A stretch of 64,000 bases of DNA from assembly GCF_000711695.1 (NCBI RefSeq), contig NW_013547004.1, forward strand, positions 1-64,000, written 5' to 3'. The DNA comes from Tilletiaria anomala UBC 951. Lineage: Eukaryota > Basidiomycota > Exobasidiomycetes > Georgefischeriales > Tilletiariaceae. Both the position numbers and the translations under genes were made by a program. The notes below the pieces were generated by a model. The model was not told the DNA's origin. It did no database searches and saw nothing but the letters and a program-made list of their open reading frames with translations. Shown here in pieces: positions 46,140 to 56,165 of this stretch (position 1 is the first letter of the stretch; every line of letters starts with the position of its first letter).

Positions 46140-47213
46140 TCAGGTGGTGCGAAAAGCCTGATTGATGACTTGTTCGTGCAGCTGTGTTGTCGGAAGCATA
46201 TTAGCTGGCCGTGCTGTCAAGAAGAGCGGTGCCTTCCATGCCGGAAAAAAGGTTGCGGTAAGGTCAGCATTTCGTGCTTAGACTGGTCCATTAAGAGAAA
46301 GCATGAAAGGAAAGCGGCTCTTGTAGAAGTATGAAAACGCACCATCGCTTTACCCGCTTGCCCATCGCCACCGTCTTGGAACATCTGCAGAGCGTACGCT
46401 GTGGACCCAGCCGATAGGAACCCAGGGGCCGAGTCTAGATAGATGTACCACTGCGGAATGAGTTCAAATCTGCGAACACAAAGCCAGATGTGGGTTATCA
46501 GCATCGAAACAAATCAAGGTGCTGGTAAGCACAGTACGTAGATACGCACTGATTGTACGAGAACATCTTAATTGTCTGTCGACCGCATATGTCGATCATC
46601 TGCATGTAGCCGTCGGCTGGAAACGGCGACAACGACAAGGATCCATTTGCGTTGATGGTGTAAGTGCCATGCTGCCAAATCATGTATGCAGTTACACAGC
46701 GGTTGACAGCAGCTACAGGTTGTTCAGAGCGGCCAGCAAGAAGGTGTGGTGAGCCAGCAGATGAGGCCAAGCATGCGGATTAGTCGGCACTTACAGCTGG
46801 TGTTAAACATGTATTTGGCCTGCTCCCAATGCCCGTCTCCGGTAAAGCTATAGCTGATACCGCCCGCCTTGGGAGTGGTGAATGTGTTCGTTGCAGGGTT
46901 AAAGAAGTTCTGACGACAGCATATATCGATCGCCCTGCATCAGTTATCGAGCCTCCACACAGACCTCATCTGACCCCAGCGCCGGCCTGCCTCAGCCTGC
47001 GACAAGGTCTATCGAGCTGAACGACAATGTGGCGGCTAAAGCGAGATGTGGGCTATCATGCTTGCAGAAACAACTCACCAGTCCTGTTTGTACGCTCCCT
47101 GAACCGCTGGACCACGTCCCCTCGAGCGAAGTCAGGTTGCCTGCGCTGGCGAGGGGAAGAGCGGCCAGCCCGACCAGGACAGCCGCCGCCGCGCCAACGA
47201 AGGAGCGTAGCAT
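46140..47213 (-). CDS. ROT1: ROT1, ER chaperone for cell-wall synthesis
   Basis: ER luminal chaperone-like protein needed for beta-1,6-glucan synthesis, O-mannosylation and folding of secretory proteins. Exons 47079-47213, 46795-46909, 46550-46712, 46343-46469, 46140-46232 (633 bases, 210 residues, all in phase). Signal peptide MLRSFVGAAAAVLVGLAALP; then SLEGTWSSGSGSVQTGLNFF, NPATNTFTTPKAGGISYSFT, GDGHWEQAKYMFNTSS, MIWQHGTYTINANGSLSLSP, FELIPQWYIYLD, and the family C-terminal motif PLFLTARPANMLPTTQLHEQ. The last exon uses an AAG acceptor behind TTTTTTCC; another acceptor (46283) would end in an unrelated tail, so the MLPT motif decided it. Yeast Rot1 has a C-terminal membrane anchor; none is visible here. 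Confidence 0.9.
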
Positions 47214-47832
47214 GCTTTCGTTATTCGGGTGCGGGAAAACTGGAGTATGAGCTAGGTTCTCGTGCTCCCGAACAATCGCCGCCGGCTGTAGGAGGCAATG
47301 TCGTGGATCTGGGTGAAGTGAAGGCGAACTTTGTAATATGCAAGCTGAAGATGAAATGGTTTGTGGCGACGAATGCAAAGCCAATTGGGGCGGGAAGGCA
47401 ACTTTGCTGCTTCGGCAGGAAAGAGTGCCGCAGTGCTGCTCAAATTTGGTGCAGCCAATGAACCCAATTGTCGGCGTCGGGCACCTGCCCAGTCTCAATG
47501 GGTTCAGTCTGCGTGCTGAGTGGAATAGCTTCCTAACAAAAGATTTGCGAGAGGTACAGTTACACATCCGGTGCTCTGTCTCAATCACCCACGCAGCCAC
47601 CTCGGCATTGCACACCAGCGTCAAATGGAAGGACAGTCAGATCTTTCAGAGGAGTCCGCCGAGGCTGACGGGCGAGAGGTGTGTCCAACAATAGCATGGG
47701 AGTGTCTAAAGTGCGTATTTGGTTTTGTTTTGTACAGCGAGGCTAGGAGACGTGGGTTAAGCAATCGGATCGCGTTCGCTCCCGCGAGGGAATGCAGGGA
47801 ATGAATGCGCTCAACCTCAGCTTGCACGCCCT
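47214..47832. other. Intergenic, ROT1 promoter
   Basis: About 620 bases between two genes on the minus strand. No gene motif; short frames only. Expected to contain the ROT1 promoter and the bS21m 3' flank. Confidence 0.4.
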
Positions 47833-48568
47833 TCATTCACCTCTTCGCCTCTTTTGCATGACCTGCGAAGGGCACAGGCTCAGTCAGTCCATCATCCCAC
47901 AGGCATGGCAAGCATCCATCTGCAGTGCAACTCACGAGCTGGACCTTCTTGCGAATCATGTCCGCGAATCGTCTGCGGTGCCGTTCGCTTGCCTTCCTTC
48001 TCCGCATCTGATTCGGCTTCTCGTACCTCTCTCCCAACCTGAGCTCCCCACGAATATTGTTGCGCTTGAGAATGGAGCCAAGAATCCTGTATGCGCCTTG
48101 CACATCGCCATGGCCGACGGGGACAGAGCGGCCCGAGGTCGGGTCGTTCGGCGTGGCCCAGCCGCGCCGCAGCCGGGCTCGGAAGGCCTGTTCGAAATCG
48201 TCTGCTGTCATGATCTTTGAGCGCGACTTTGGCCTTTCAAAGCGGCTCAAAAGGGGAGCATACGCTTCTGCTGATGCGTAGCTATCAAGGACGTCTGCTG
48301 GTGAGGAAGCAGACCTCTTCGAAAGAGTACCGTCCCTGCGAGATTGTGTCGAGCTGGAAGACGAGGCTGCGGCTGTGACCAGAGGAGCAGAGTCTGTGGC
48401 ATACTTCCTGATGCTGGCCAATGAAGTTTCAGGGCGCTTGCTGAGTGCTCTTGCACTGACGAAGCCGACATGCTGCGCCGCCAGTCGGAGGGACGAGGAG
48501 AAGCCACCATGTGACCCTGTCCGGATTGTAAAGGCTGCCTGGCGGCAGAACGATGGGACGAACGCCAT
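47833..48568 (-). CDS. MRP21: Mitochondrial ribosomal protein bS21m
   Basis: Small-subunit mitochondrial ribosomal protein of the bS21 family. Exons 47936-48568 and 47833-47862 (220 residues). The N-terminal 60 residues are rich in Arg, Ser and Ala with almost no acidic residues (MAFVPSFCRQAAFTIR, ALSKRPETSLASIRKYATDS), a good mitochondrial import signal. The bS21 domain is C-terminal: GDVQGAYRILGSILKRNNIR, GELRLGERYEKPNQMRRRKA, SERHRRRFADMIRKKVQL. The tiny last exon adds VMQKRRRGE, the usual family ending, through a donor CTC|GTGAGT and acceptor TTCGCAG. An internal ATG-free run and the signal support the start at 48566-48568. Divergent from the SIW14-like gene. Confidence 0.92.
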
Positions 48569-49021
48569 TTTGAGTTGTACTCGCACAGGTAAGTTGTTCT
48601 ACGTTCAAGCAAGGCCAACTCGTGCTGTATGCGGGTTGTCAAATGGTGGCAGCTGCCTGCTCTGATTGTTGGGAGAAAGCAGCTGGCAAATCATGAGATA
48701 ACTGCTGGAGAACAAATTCTGGATGAAATGCGTATTCGATCATGTGATTACGGGCACCGAGCGGTTCGACAAGCAGTGACGCGACTGACGTGCGTTTTGT
48801 ACACTTTCTGGCTGCAGTCTGCAGTAATACTGTGCTACATTGACTTGAACCTCCACTCTTTCCAAACATCGCCCCTACCACAGAACAGGCCAAAGATCGT
48901 CCAAGCTCGCATGCGGTAGACAAACTGAGGCCAATGCTGCTGTAGCTGTTACCACAAGCTCATTGGCTTTTTAAATTCGCATCCGCTTGACACCTTCCCG
49001 TCAATAGCTCTGCGATTCCCC
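48569..49021. other. Divergent promoter region bS21m/SIW14-like
   Basis: About 450 bases separating two divergently transcribed genes; nothing else recognised. Confidence 0.4.
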
Positions 49022-49842
49022 ATGGAGCTGCATGTAGGTGGGCGCGAGCATGAGACTACCAGCAAGCCAGTTAAGACATGGCTCGACTCTTCGCCTGCTC
49101 TCATGCGCCGGCTTGCAGCTACGAAAGGCGAGGTGGCTGTAACTCAGGACACGAGCAGCATGCAGAGTGATCAACAGGCTGCCGCACCGAGCATGGACCA
49201 TAACTTCCCTTTCGTCCCGCCCCTCAATTTCGAACTCGTGGCCAAAGGCGGTATTTATCGCAGCGGTCACCCAAACGAGCGGAATTTCAGTTTCTTGCGC
49301 AGCCTGAAGCTCAAAAGCATCATGTATCTTGGTCTGGAAGATTTACGGCCCAATATGAGCGGCTTTTGCGAGGAGGAAGGCATTCAAGTCTTCCATATTC
49401 GCTTGCAGCTGAACAAGGAGCCGTTTGATGAAAGTGAGCCTCCTATTCATGCAACAGCGGTTATTGGAGAGAGCCCTAATGCGGATAGCTGCTGTTTGGG
49501 GCTTTTTAATCGGAAGTGGATGAAGATGAAGTCGCCGCAGCACTGTCGCTCATACTCGACAAACGTAACCTACCAATGCTCGTGCACTGCAACAAAGGCA
49601 AGTATCGCGTTGGTTGCATCGTCGGATGCCTGCGCAAGTTCCAAGGCTGGATGCAATCTGCGATATTTGACGAGTACTCCAGGCTTGCCGGTGTCAAGGT
49701 TGCCGACCAGGAGGTGAGTCTCGCGGCTACCAGGCGGTGTGCAGAACGCAGTTTGCCGACAAAACATCGTATTTAGTTCATTGAGGTCTTCGATACGTCA
49801 AAGATCAAAGTCGATCCAGCTTACATGCTGGAGCTGACGTAG
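49022..49842 (+). CDS. SIW14: SIW14-like atypical dual-specificity phosphatase
   Basis: Plant-and-fungi type phosphatase (PFA-DSP). Yeast Siw14 removes the 5-beta-phosphate of the inositol pyrophosphate 5-InsP7. Exons 49022-49433, 49517-49713, 49777-49842, in phase, 224 residues. Motifs: VPPLNFELVAKGGIYRSGHP, NERNFSFLRSLKLKSIMYLG, LQLNKEPFDEMDEDEVAAAL, catalytic loop LVHCNKGKYRVGCIVGCLRK, IFDEYSRLAGVKVADQEFIE. The loop keeps the catalytic Cys and Arg of HCX5R, but most relatives read GKHRTG where this has GKYRVG. It ends AYMLELT, without the QWLP-type tail of many family members. The first ATG gives about 58 residues before the domain; the internal ATG at 49193 (MDHNFPFVPP) is an alternative start. 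Confidence 0.9.
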
Positions 49843-50237
49843 ATGAAGCGCGTGATCACTACGTTCTCTCCATCCGAAGTCCAGGCTGGCAGTCCAGTGT
49901 GCCTTCCACGGGCAGTGCTGCAGCCACGTTCAAGAAGCAGCACTGCATTTACTGGCCCGTCGTCGCCCGTCATGCCTGTTCCAGCAGACAGCTTGTCCTT
50001 TACCATGCTCGGTCGCTTCTCAATAGCCCCAGCTCAGCACCCGGCCATACAGTACGCGGGATGGCATCGCTCACTTCAGACTGTACAGGTCCGTGGCGCG
50101 CGCCTCGTCATGAATATCGTGTGCTCTCCAAAGGCCCTACTCGCGAAGTGCAGGAACCACAAGCTTTTGGACCAGATCACATTCGATATCACAGTACATG
50201 TAGGGGGGGACAAGCGCCGCATGCTTATGCTGCGCGT
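49843..50237. other. Convergent gap SIW14-like/FBP1
   Basis: About 395 bases of 3' flanking sequence for both genes. Nothing else seen. Confidence 0.4.
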
Positions 50238-51542
50238 TCATGCCTTGTAGAAAGACTCCAAGTCCTCTACGTCTTCCTTCGAGCCCAGGAAGACCGGGCA
50301 GCGCTGATGGATCGAGTTGGGTTGCACGTCGAGGATTCTCTGCGTGCCTGTGGTTGCTTTGCCGCCGGCCTGTAAGGGAAAAGCAACAGGCAATCAGACA
50401 AAATTCAACTCTCACTGTATTAAACAAGGCTGGGTGCAACCGATTTGAACGTACCTGCTCGGTAAGGAAAGCCATGGGGAAAGCCTCGTAGAGCATCCTC
50501 AATTTTCCAGTGGTGCTTTTCTTGTCATCCGGGTAGCCAAATATCCCGCCGTAGAGTAGGGTCCGGTGAACGTCCGCGACCATGGAACCAATGTATCTCG
50601 CCGAGTAAGGTTTCTTACCCTCTCCCTTAGGGAACTTGACGCTTTCAAGGTAATTGAGAACCGGTTCGTGATAGTAGCAGCTGTTTCCCTCGTTGATCGA
50701 GTAGATCTTGCCGCGAGACGGAATTTGGATGTTTGGGTGTGTGAGGATGAATTCTCCGATTCCATTATCAAGCGTGAAGCCATTGACGCCATTGCCGGTC
50801 GTCAAGACCATGTTGGCGGACGAGCCGTACATGCAGTAGCCTGCAGCGACCATGTCCTTGCCCGGTCGCAGGACGTCCTCGATTGAGCCACTGCTCCCAT
50901 CGCGGACGAGGTAGATGCCAAAGATGGTGCCAATGTTGACACCGGCATCAATGTTGCTCGAGCCGTCGAGCGGGTCAAAGACGACGCAGTACTTACCGAC
51001 CTTGTCTTTGGAGTCAGACGAATCTTTCACCAGGATCGCTTCGTCGTTCTCCTCTGAGACAAGGACGGCCGTCTTTCCCGACGCTTTCAGCGCATTGATC
51101 ATGATTTCGTTCGAAAGCACATCGAGCTTCTTCTGGTCTTCGCCCTGCACATTCTGGTTGCCCGCTGCTCCAATGCTGTTGATTTAGAACAGCGTGGGGT
51201 TCTGCGTTAGTTTAACATCGCAAGTTGTTTCCGCAGAGCAAGGACACCCACAGATTGATCAATCGTGCCTTACGGACATTCGCTTCGATGAACTTGCTGC
51301 AGGAGCGCGTAAATCAGAACAAGAGGGATCGAGTGAGTGAGAGGTGCTGACAGGTGAAAGATGCAACCATCATAACGCTGGGAAACCAAGCGGATCACGC
51401 ACCAGGTGGTTTGCAGCGAGCTGAGCAAGATCGTCAAGTCACCACTTGCAGCCGAGTTCTGGCGAGCATTAAAACCTTCCTGCAGGACATGGCGAGTAAG
51501 GGTGATGATGTCCGTGTCTGGCGGCTGGTAATCGTCGACCAT
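50238..51542 (-). CDS. FBP1: Fructose-1,6-bisphosphatase
   Basis: Hydrolyses fructose 1,6-bisphosphate to fructose 6-phosphate, the committed step of gluconeogenesis, in the cytosol. Exons 51403-51542, 51252-51296, 50455-51175, 50238-50369; 1038 bases, 345 residues, close to the usual 330-350. Motifs: [71 protein letters not shown], the metal site [40 protein letters not shown] and [16 protein letters not shown] followed after the last intron by [20 protein letters not shown]. All catalytic acidic residues are present. In yeast this gene is glucose-repressed and its product degraded on glucose; candidate repressor motifs lie upstream (listed separately). Confidence 0.96.
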
Positions 51543-51720
51543 CTTGGAGGGAAATTGTTGGTGATCGGAACTGCAAGCGAGGTGGGAGGAGAGCGATTGT
51601 GAGTGTGCCTGTTTCCAGCTCGTGGTGTTCACAAACTGGACCCACAATATATACGATAATCGTCCTTTAATCCAAATCCGCGTTGGAGGTGGATAGGAAG
51701 GCTGTGGGGGAGTGGGGCTT
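51543..51720 (-). promoter_or_regulatory. FBP1 promoter with TATA and Mig1/CreA-like words
   Basis: AATATATA at 51646-51653 (TATATATT on the gene strand) lies about 105 bases upstream of the FBP1 ATG. Further out, two GTGGGG words (51704-51709 and 51712-51717) match the SYGGRG/GTGGGG core bound by Mig1/CreA-type carbon-repression factors, next to a long G run (51721-51731). Their proximity fits glucose repression, but the words are short and the region is G-rich, so chance is possible. Confidence 0.45.
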
Positions 51721-52641
51721 GGGGGGGGGGAGGGAGGGGTACTGTCGCCGATTGTCTGTGAAGGAGAGTGCATTGCTGAGCCGGTGATGATTCGCTCTCT
51801 CGTATATGGAAGTGGCCCCGTGGCCGGCTCAACCGGACGTGAACGGGGTGCTCACCGCGAGACTGCCCCCACGCTCTACGCTCCCAGCCTCAAGGCGGGT
51901 AGATTGATTGCACCCCGCCACTTGCGTGGCATGTGTGCGCGGGGAAGTGAGGCACAAGCCTGCGCAAACGGAAGCGCCCGGACGGCTCGATCGGGTGCAC
52001 AAGAACGGCCCCGGGTCCAGCCGGGAACATAGGCTCACACACACTCAACTCTTCCTGTCCTCCCCCACAGACCGCCCAGCTCCAAGTTCCAAGCTCAAGG
52101 TGAAATCCACCCCACACCCACTTATACATAGACCGTAGACGAGGAGCAAGCTCATTAAGTTTGTGTAGCAGTAGGTACTAGCGTGAAACCGCCATCACAT
52201 GATTCGACGTGAGCGAGATTCCGATCGCAAAAGCAGTACCTTGATACACGGTAAAGTAACCGTTTCATTCTTGGTTCATCTTCAATTCCCCGCTCGGCAC
52301 GCAAGTCGCCACCAACTCAGGGCTGTCAGTTGGACTCTTTTGGTCGTGACGATTGCTTTCGTATACATATGGATATGCTGAGCGCATGCAGGCTTTGTCG
52401 GTTGGGTGTAGAATCAAGGAGTTGTGGGCTTTGAATGTGGACAATTCCCTCTCTTGGAACTCGCTTAGTGTAGCACCACAACACGAACAATGATTAATAC
52501 TATTAGTGAATGTTTGAGATGCGTTGTGAAGTACAAATGATTGAAACGGAATTTACATGGTGGACAACTTGGTGTATTCTTCCGACTCGGCGTTGCACCG
52601 AGTGTTGCTGATGTGCGGTATGTTTGATGTTGTTCAAGTGA
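51721..52641. other. Intergenic, distal FBP1 upstream region
   Basis: About 900 bases between FBP1 and the 3' end of the ARL5-like gene. Another CCCCAC word sits near 52110. From 52140 on, the sequence becomes AT-richer. No gene recognised. Confidence 0.4.
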
Positions 52642-53597
52642 TCAACTGGAAGCACCAAGCTTGCCCGCTAGCCAATCTAAGCCATCATTGATGCTGGCAG
52701 TGCGGGACGAGTACCAGCAGTTCCAGTCAGCGTCGAACGATTCCGTCGATGGCTACGAGCGTGCTCACTCACCCTTTTCCAGTCAGCGCAGAACACCCTT
52801 GGATGTGCCATGACACGGGTAAAGTAGTGAGCGCGAGCGAATCTGATACTTCAGCAGGCGTCATTGAACCCATGACATCTTGTTTGTTTGCGAATACCAA
52901 TATCGGAGCCTTTGATACTTGCTGCAATGGCAGATGGCCGCGGCGAAGGGGCGGTGCGGGTGCATCCGAAGGCCGGCAGCATTACGTATAAGAGAAACTC
53001 GAGCTTAGCGCATGCATCCTCAAGCCAGTGGCACTACACCAAAGCACCAACCTCGTCCGCCGCAACTCTATGTAGTTCTTGCCGAGCGAGCTGAGTTCGC
53101 GCCCTGTCGGTCGAATCAATCACAAAGATGACTGCATTTGTTGAGGCCAAGTAGGTGGACCAAGAAGCCCGCAGTGACGTTTGGCCGCCGACGTCGAACA
53201 GGATGAACTTGAGATTTCTGGAGACAGTGCCCGTCAGCTACAAACTTGGTCGGGAACTATAGAGCATGGAGCGACTCGCTTGTACTCGAATTCCTCCACA
53301 GTACTCCCAATCGTTGGTGCACTTGCGATGACCGATCCGAGCTTCATTCTGTATGTCAGGGTAGTCTTGCCTGTCAAAGCGTAGCCCCGAATCGTCAGAT
53401 GATAGTTTCTCCATGTGCATCACAATTCTATTCACCTGCATTGTCCAAGCCCAGGATACAGACTGCCCGCAGCGAAGAAGGATGGGTCGTCAGCATTGCC
53501 CAGACGTGGTGGCGCACAGACTCAACGATCTCCCCCTACTTTTCAACTCCTTCTGCCCAAATAGGGAGTTCCACAGCGAAGAAAATGCCATCCCCAT
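52642..53597 (-). CDS. ARL5: ARL5-like ARF-family GTPase
   Basis: Small Golgi GTPase; in animals ARL5 recruits the GARP tethering complex to the trans-Golgi. Exons 53540-53597, 53436-53462, 53280-53370, 53052-53217, 52773-52921, 52642-52693; 543 bases, 180 residues, exactly the family size. Features: N-myristoylation start MGMAFSSLWNSLFGQKELK; P-loop GLDNAGKTTL; switch 1 PTIGSTVEEFEYKNLKF; switch 2 FDVGGQTSLRASWSTYLAST (Phe replaces the usual Trp before DVGGQ); VIDSTDRAR; guanine motif LVFANKQDVMGSMTPAEVS; WHIQGCSALTGKGINDGLDW. GSxVEE, SLRxSW and WHIQ are closer to ARL5 than to ARL1 or ARF. Intron 3 must be GC-AG (donor GCGAGT) to keep the reading frame. One exon is only 27 bases long. Confidence 0.9.
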
Positions 53598-54148
53598 GTT
53601 CGCGATAGGTGGCCAGGATTTGGTCGAAATTCTTGTGGCTGCACCGTGGTGGGTGATAAATTGCCAGTGAGCTATCGCGCAGGCTCCCGACTCAACACCC
53701 GACTTGCCGGGGCTGCAAAGTCTGTAATGTTCGATTGCCGAGCTTCGTCCAGCAAGCTTCGGTACCGATGTGCTCAGCTAAGGTGAGAAGCACGCGTTTG
53801 TCGCGGTAAACACGGTGTGAACTGTACTGCAGACTAAGAACGACATGATCCCCAGTCAGTGTTTGATCTCGATGTGCAACAGCGTCTCGATGCTGTGTAT
53901 TATCCAGATCGCGTGAATAGATGGCAATGTGACGGCCAGGCGGGTCTGCTATGTGAGCTACTGGCACAGTGGGGAACTGCCGGCCGAGACCGCTCCGTGC
54001 CGTGCACCCGACGCGCCTGCGAGAGATATTCAAATGCAACTATATACCACGCTCTATTTTTAGAGGGGAGCTCAAACACTGGAGGGATGGAGATGGATGC
54101 CGAGGCTGTGCTACAAGGCGAACTATGCTACAAAAGTGGGAATGTCGA
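53598..54148. other. Intergenic, ARL5-like promoter
   Basis: About 550 bases between two minus-strand genes. Open frames here show no family motif or splice partner. Confidence 0.4.
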
Positions 54149-54695
54149 TCACGCGGTCGGGTTGGGTTGCGCGGATACTGATGCAGGTGCTGTCTCATCG
54201 CTGTTCGAGAGGGGAAGCGCGATCTGCGGGGGTGGCTTTCGCCTGAGGCATCAAGCATGAATCATGACCAAAGTCAGCTATGCAATGTGCGTTGCTGCAC
54301 AGATGACAGCTTAAAGCAACTCACCATGATGTCCAGTGGCTGATGATTTGCGACTTGGCTCGCGCCTCCCACCCTTCAACCGCGACTGCCGCTCTGAACT
54401 CGGGCTTCTGCAGTGCTTCCAGAAAGTACAGTCCATATGGATACCGCACAAAGCGAGCATATTCGGGCTTTCGCCATGTTACGTATAGGTTCTGAAGGTA
54501 CCTTAGAAAGCGACTGTCCTGCAAGTAGCCGTTCTGCGAGAGAAATAGAATGTAGGATGGATTGGCGAGGGAGCTGACGAATTCCAATTGTACGGAGAAC
54601 GTATGCTGGTTGTGCGCGCGGTAAAATTGCTGCAGGGTATCTGCAAGCTCGGGAGCTGGCTGCTGAGCGTCCATGACCAATGATGACACCTCCAT
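54149..54695 (-). CDS. MED31: Mediator subunit MED31 (SOH1)
   Basis: Subunit of the middle module of Mediator, which couples transcription activators to RNA polymerase II. Exons 54325-54695 and 54149-54242 (154 residues from this ATG; the in-frame ATG at 54672-54674 gives 147 and is equally likely). The MED31 domain fills the first exon: SVQLEFVSSLANPSYILFLS, QNGYLQDSRFLRYLQNLYVT, WRKPEYARFVRYPYGLYFLE, ALQKPEFRAAVAVEGWEARA and SQIISHWTSW. The second exon adds a short non-conserved Pro/Ser tail. It is divergent from the SRR1-domain gene, with about 325 bases between their starts. Confidence 0.95.
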
Positions 54696-55019
54696 ACGAC
54701 TTGGTCCTTTGTCTATGCCGCGTCTTAGATGGAGGTTAACGAGCATTGAAGGTTCAGTTATGTGAGTGAGGCATATATATACTGCTCTCTCGTGACACAA
54801 AGAGGCAACAGAGGAGCGCCTGCCGAGAGATCTTTTTTGGTACTCCGTTACGTAAGCCATTCGCCAGATGACCAGCTTCGCAAGTATGCTTCACTGATAA
54901 CCCGACATCTTCTTCGCTTGCCAATCCATGAGACATTGCGTTGTGCGCAAGGAACCCTCTGTTGTCTGAAGCGCATATCATCATTCGCCGACGGAGAAAG
55001 GCGATGTCTGGACGCGCTC
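54696..55019. promoter_or_regulatory. Bidirectional promoter MED31/SRR1-domain gene
   Basis: A TATATATA run at 54773-54781 lies 78-100 bases upstream of the MED31 start codons. Because it is self-complementary it could serve either direction, but its distance suits MED31. No second element was recognised for the plus-strand gene. Confidence 0.45.
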
Positions 55020-56088
55020 ATGCGAGCCGATAAAGACGGCGTCGAAGGTGACGATGGCCGACTAGGCTTCAGCTATGTCACCGTGCAGAAGAAACCCCGC
55101 CGCAGAAGGAAAGGCAAGGTGGACGAGTTGAAACCCGAGGCGAAGCTAGCTCGGATCTGCTCGATTGTCGAGGGAAAACGTGCTTTGCTGCAGACTGGAA
55201 AATATGGAGAAGAACTGAGGGGTACGTGCACTGCTAGCTGCTGAACAGACCAATGCCGTGCATGGCTCATGGCAAACACACTGACTGCCCAGTATCCAAA
55301 TGGCAATCGCTACAGACTGCCTTTCCCATGTTCGCTCCTTCATCCCGCATGAACGCCTCAATATTCAAAAGATTGTCTGCTTGGGACTGGGCCCAGTCAG
55401 GGACAGCCGTGCTGCACAGCTTCAGCTAGCATTCTTGCTGTTGCTGCGCGAGGTCTTGGTAGAGACGAGTGGCACCTCCGGAGACCAGGTGCCCACTGTC
55501 GCTTTTGACCCGATTTTTGATGAAGATGATTGGGCTGTGCTCTCTAATTACTCCGTCCTCTCATGCAAAGACGCTGAAGAGGTGCGCGTCAAGGCATTAG
55601 CCTCTCGAGAGGTATGCTGTCAGGAAGCTGACACTGTCATCTTCGCAGGATGACCGCCTCGTCGCATCGCAGTCTACGGTCTTTTTCATGCCGCATTGCG
55701 AACGCACCTTGTATGAAAAGCTGTGGAGCCTGAACAGCCTTCGAGACACATCGCATAATGTCATCCTGATCGGCAATGACCACCAGCTCTATGATATGAG
55801 GTAAGGCGGACGGACCTGCAATCATGCATGCAACGCTGATCTCAACGTTTCAACAGCGCGACCGACTCGCACTTGGCAGCGGAAGCGCCCTCCATTGCAA
55901 GATTGCGTGAGCATGCCAGCGCTGTTGGCTCACCTCACACTTCATCGGCTGACGAGCAATCGCAATTGGCAGTACCGCGCCTGAAATGTTACCCTATTCC
56001 AGACGCTCCGAAGCCCATGACAGAGGCCTTTCAGTCACAAGCATTTCAATGGGTAGCAGACGCGCCGGCCGCTGAGCGACTTCCGTAA
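55020..56088 (+). CDS. SRR1-domain protein
   Basis: SRR1-like domain protein; relatives affect circadian period and light sensing in plants and heme metabolism in yeast and mammals. Biochemical function is not settled. Exons 55020-55221, 55316-55611, 55649-55800, 55857-56088 (293 residues; all in phase). Motifs: LGFSYVTVQKKPRRRRKGKV near the start, FIPHERLNIQKIVCLGLGPV, SRAAQLQLAFLLLLREVL, AFDPIFDEDDWAVLSNY, STVFFMPHCERTLYEKLWSL and HNVILIGNDHQLYDM, which are the conserved core of SRR1. The C-terminal 90 residues are variable. The start ATG at 55020 was chosen because the family's acidic-to-basic N-terminus begins right after it; exon 1 is open further upstream but lacks conserved sequence. 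Confidence 0.88.
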
Positions 56089-56165
56089 CTTTGCACGCGT
56101 CTCGCATACGGTGGTATAGTGGTACATAGACGAGAGGGTGAGAGCGACGGGTATCTTATGTACGG

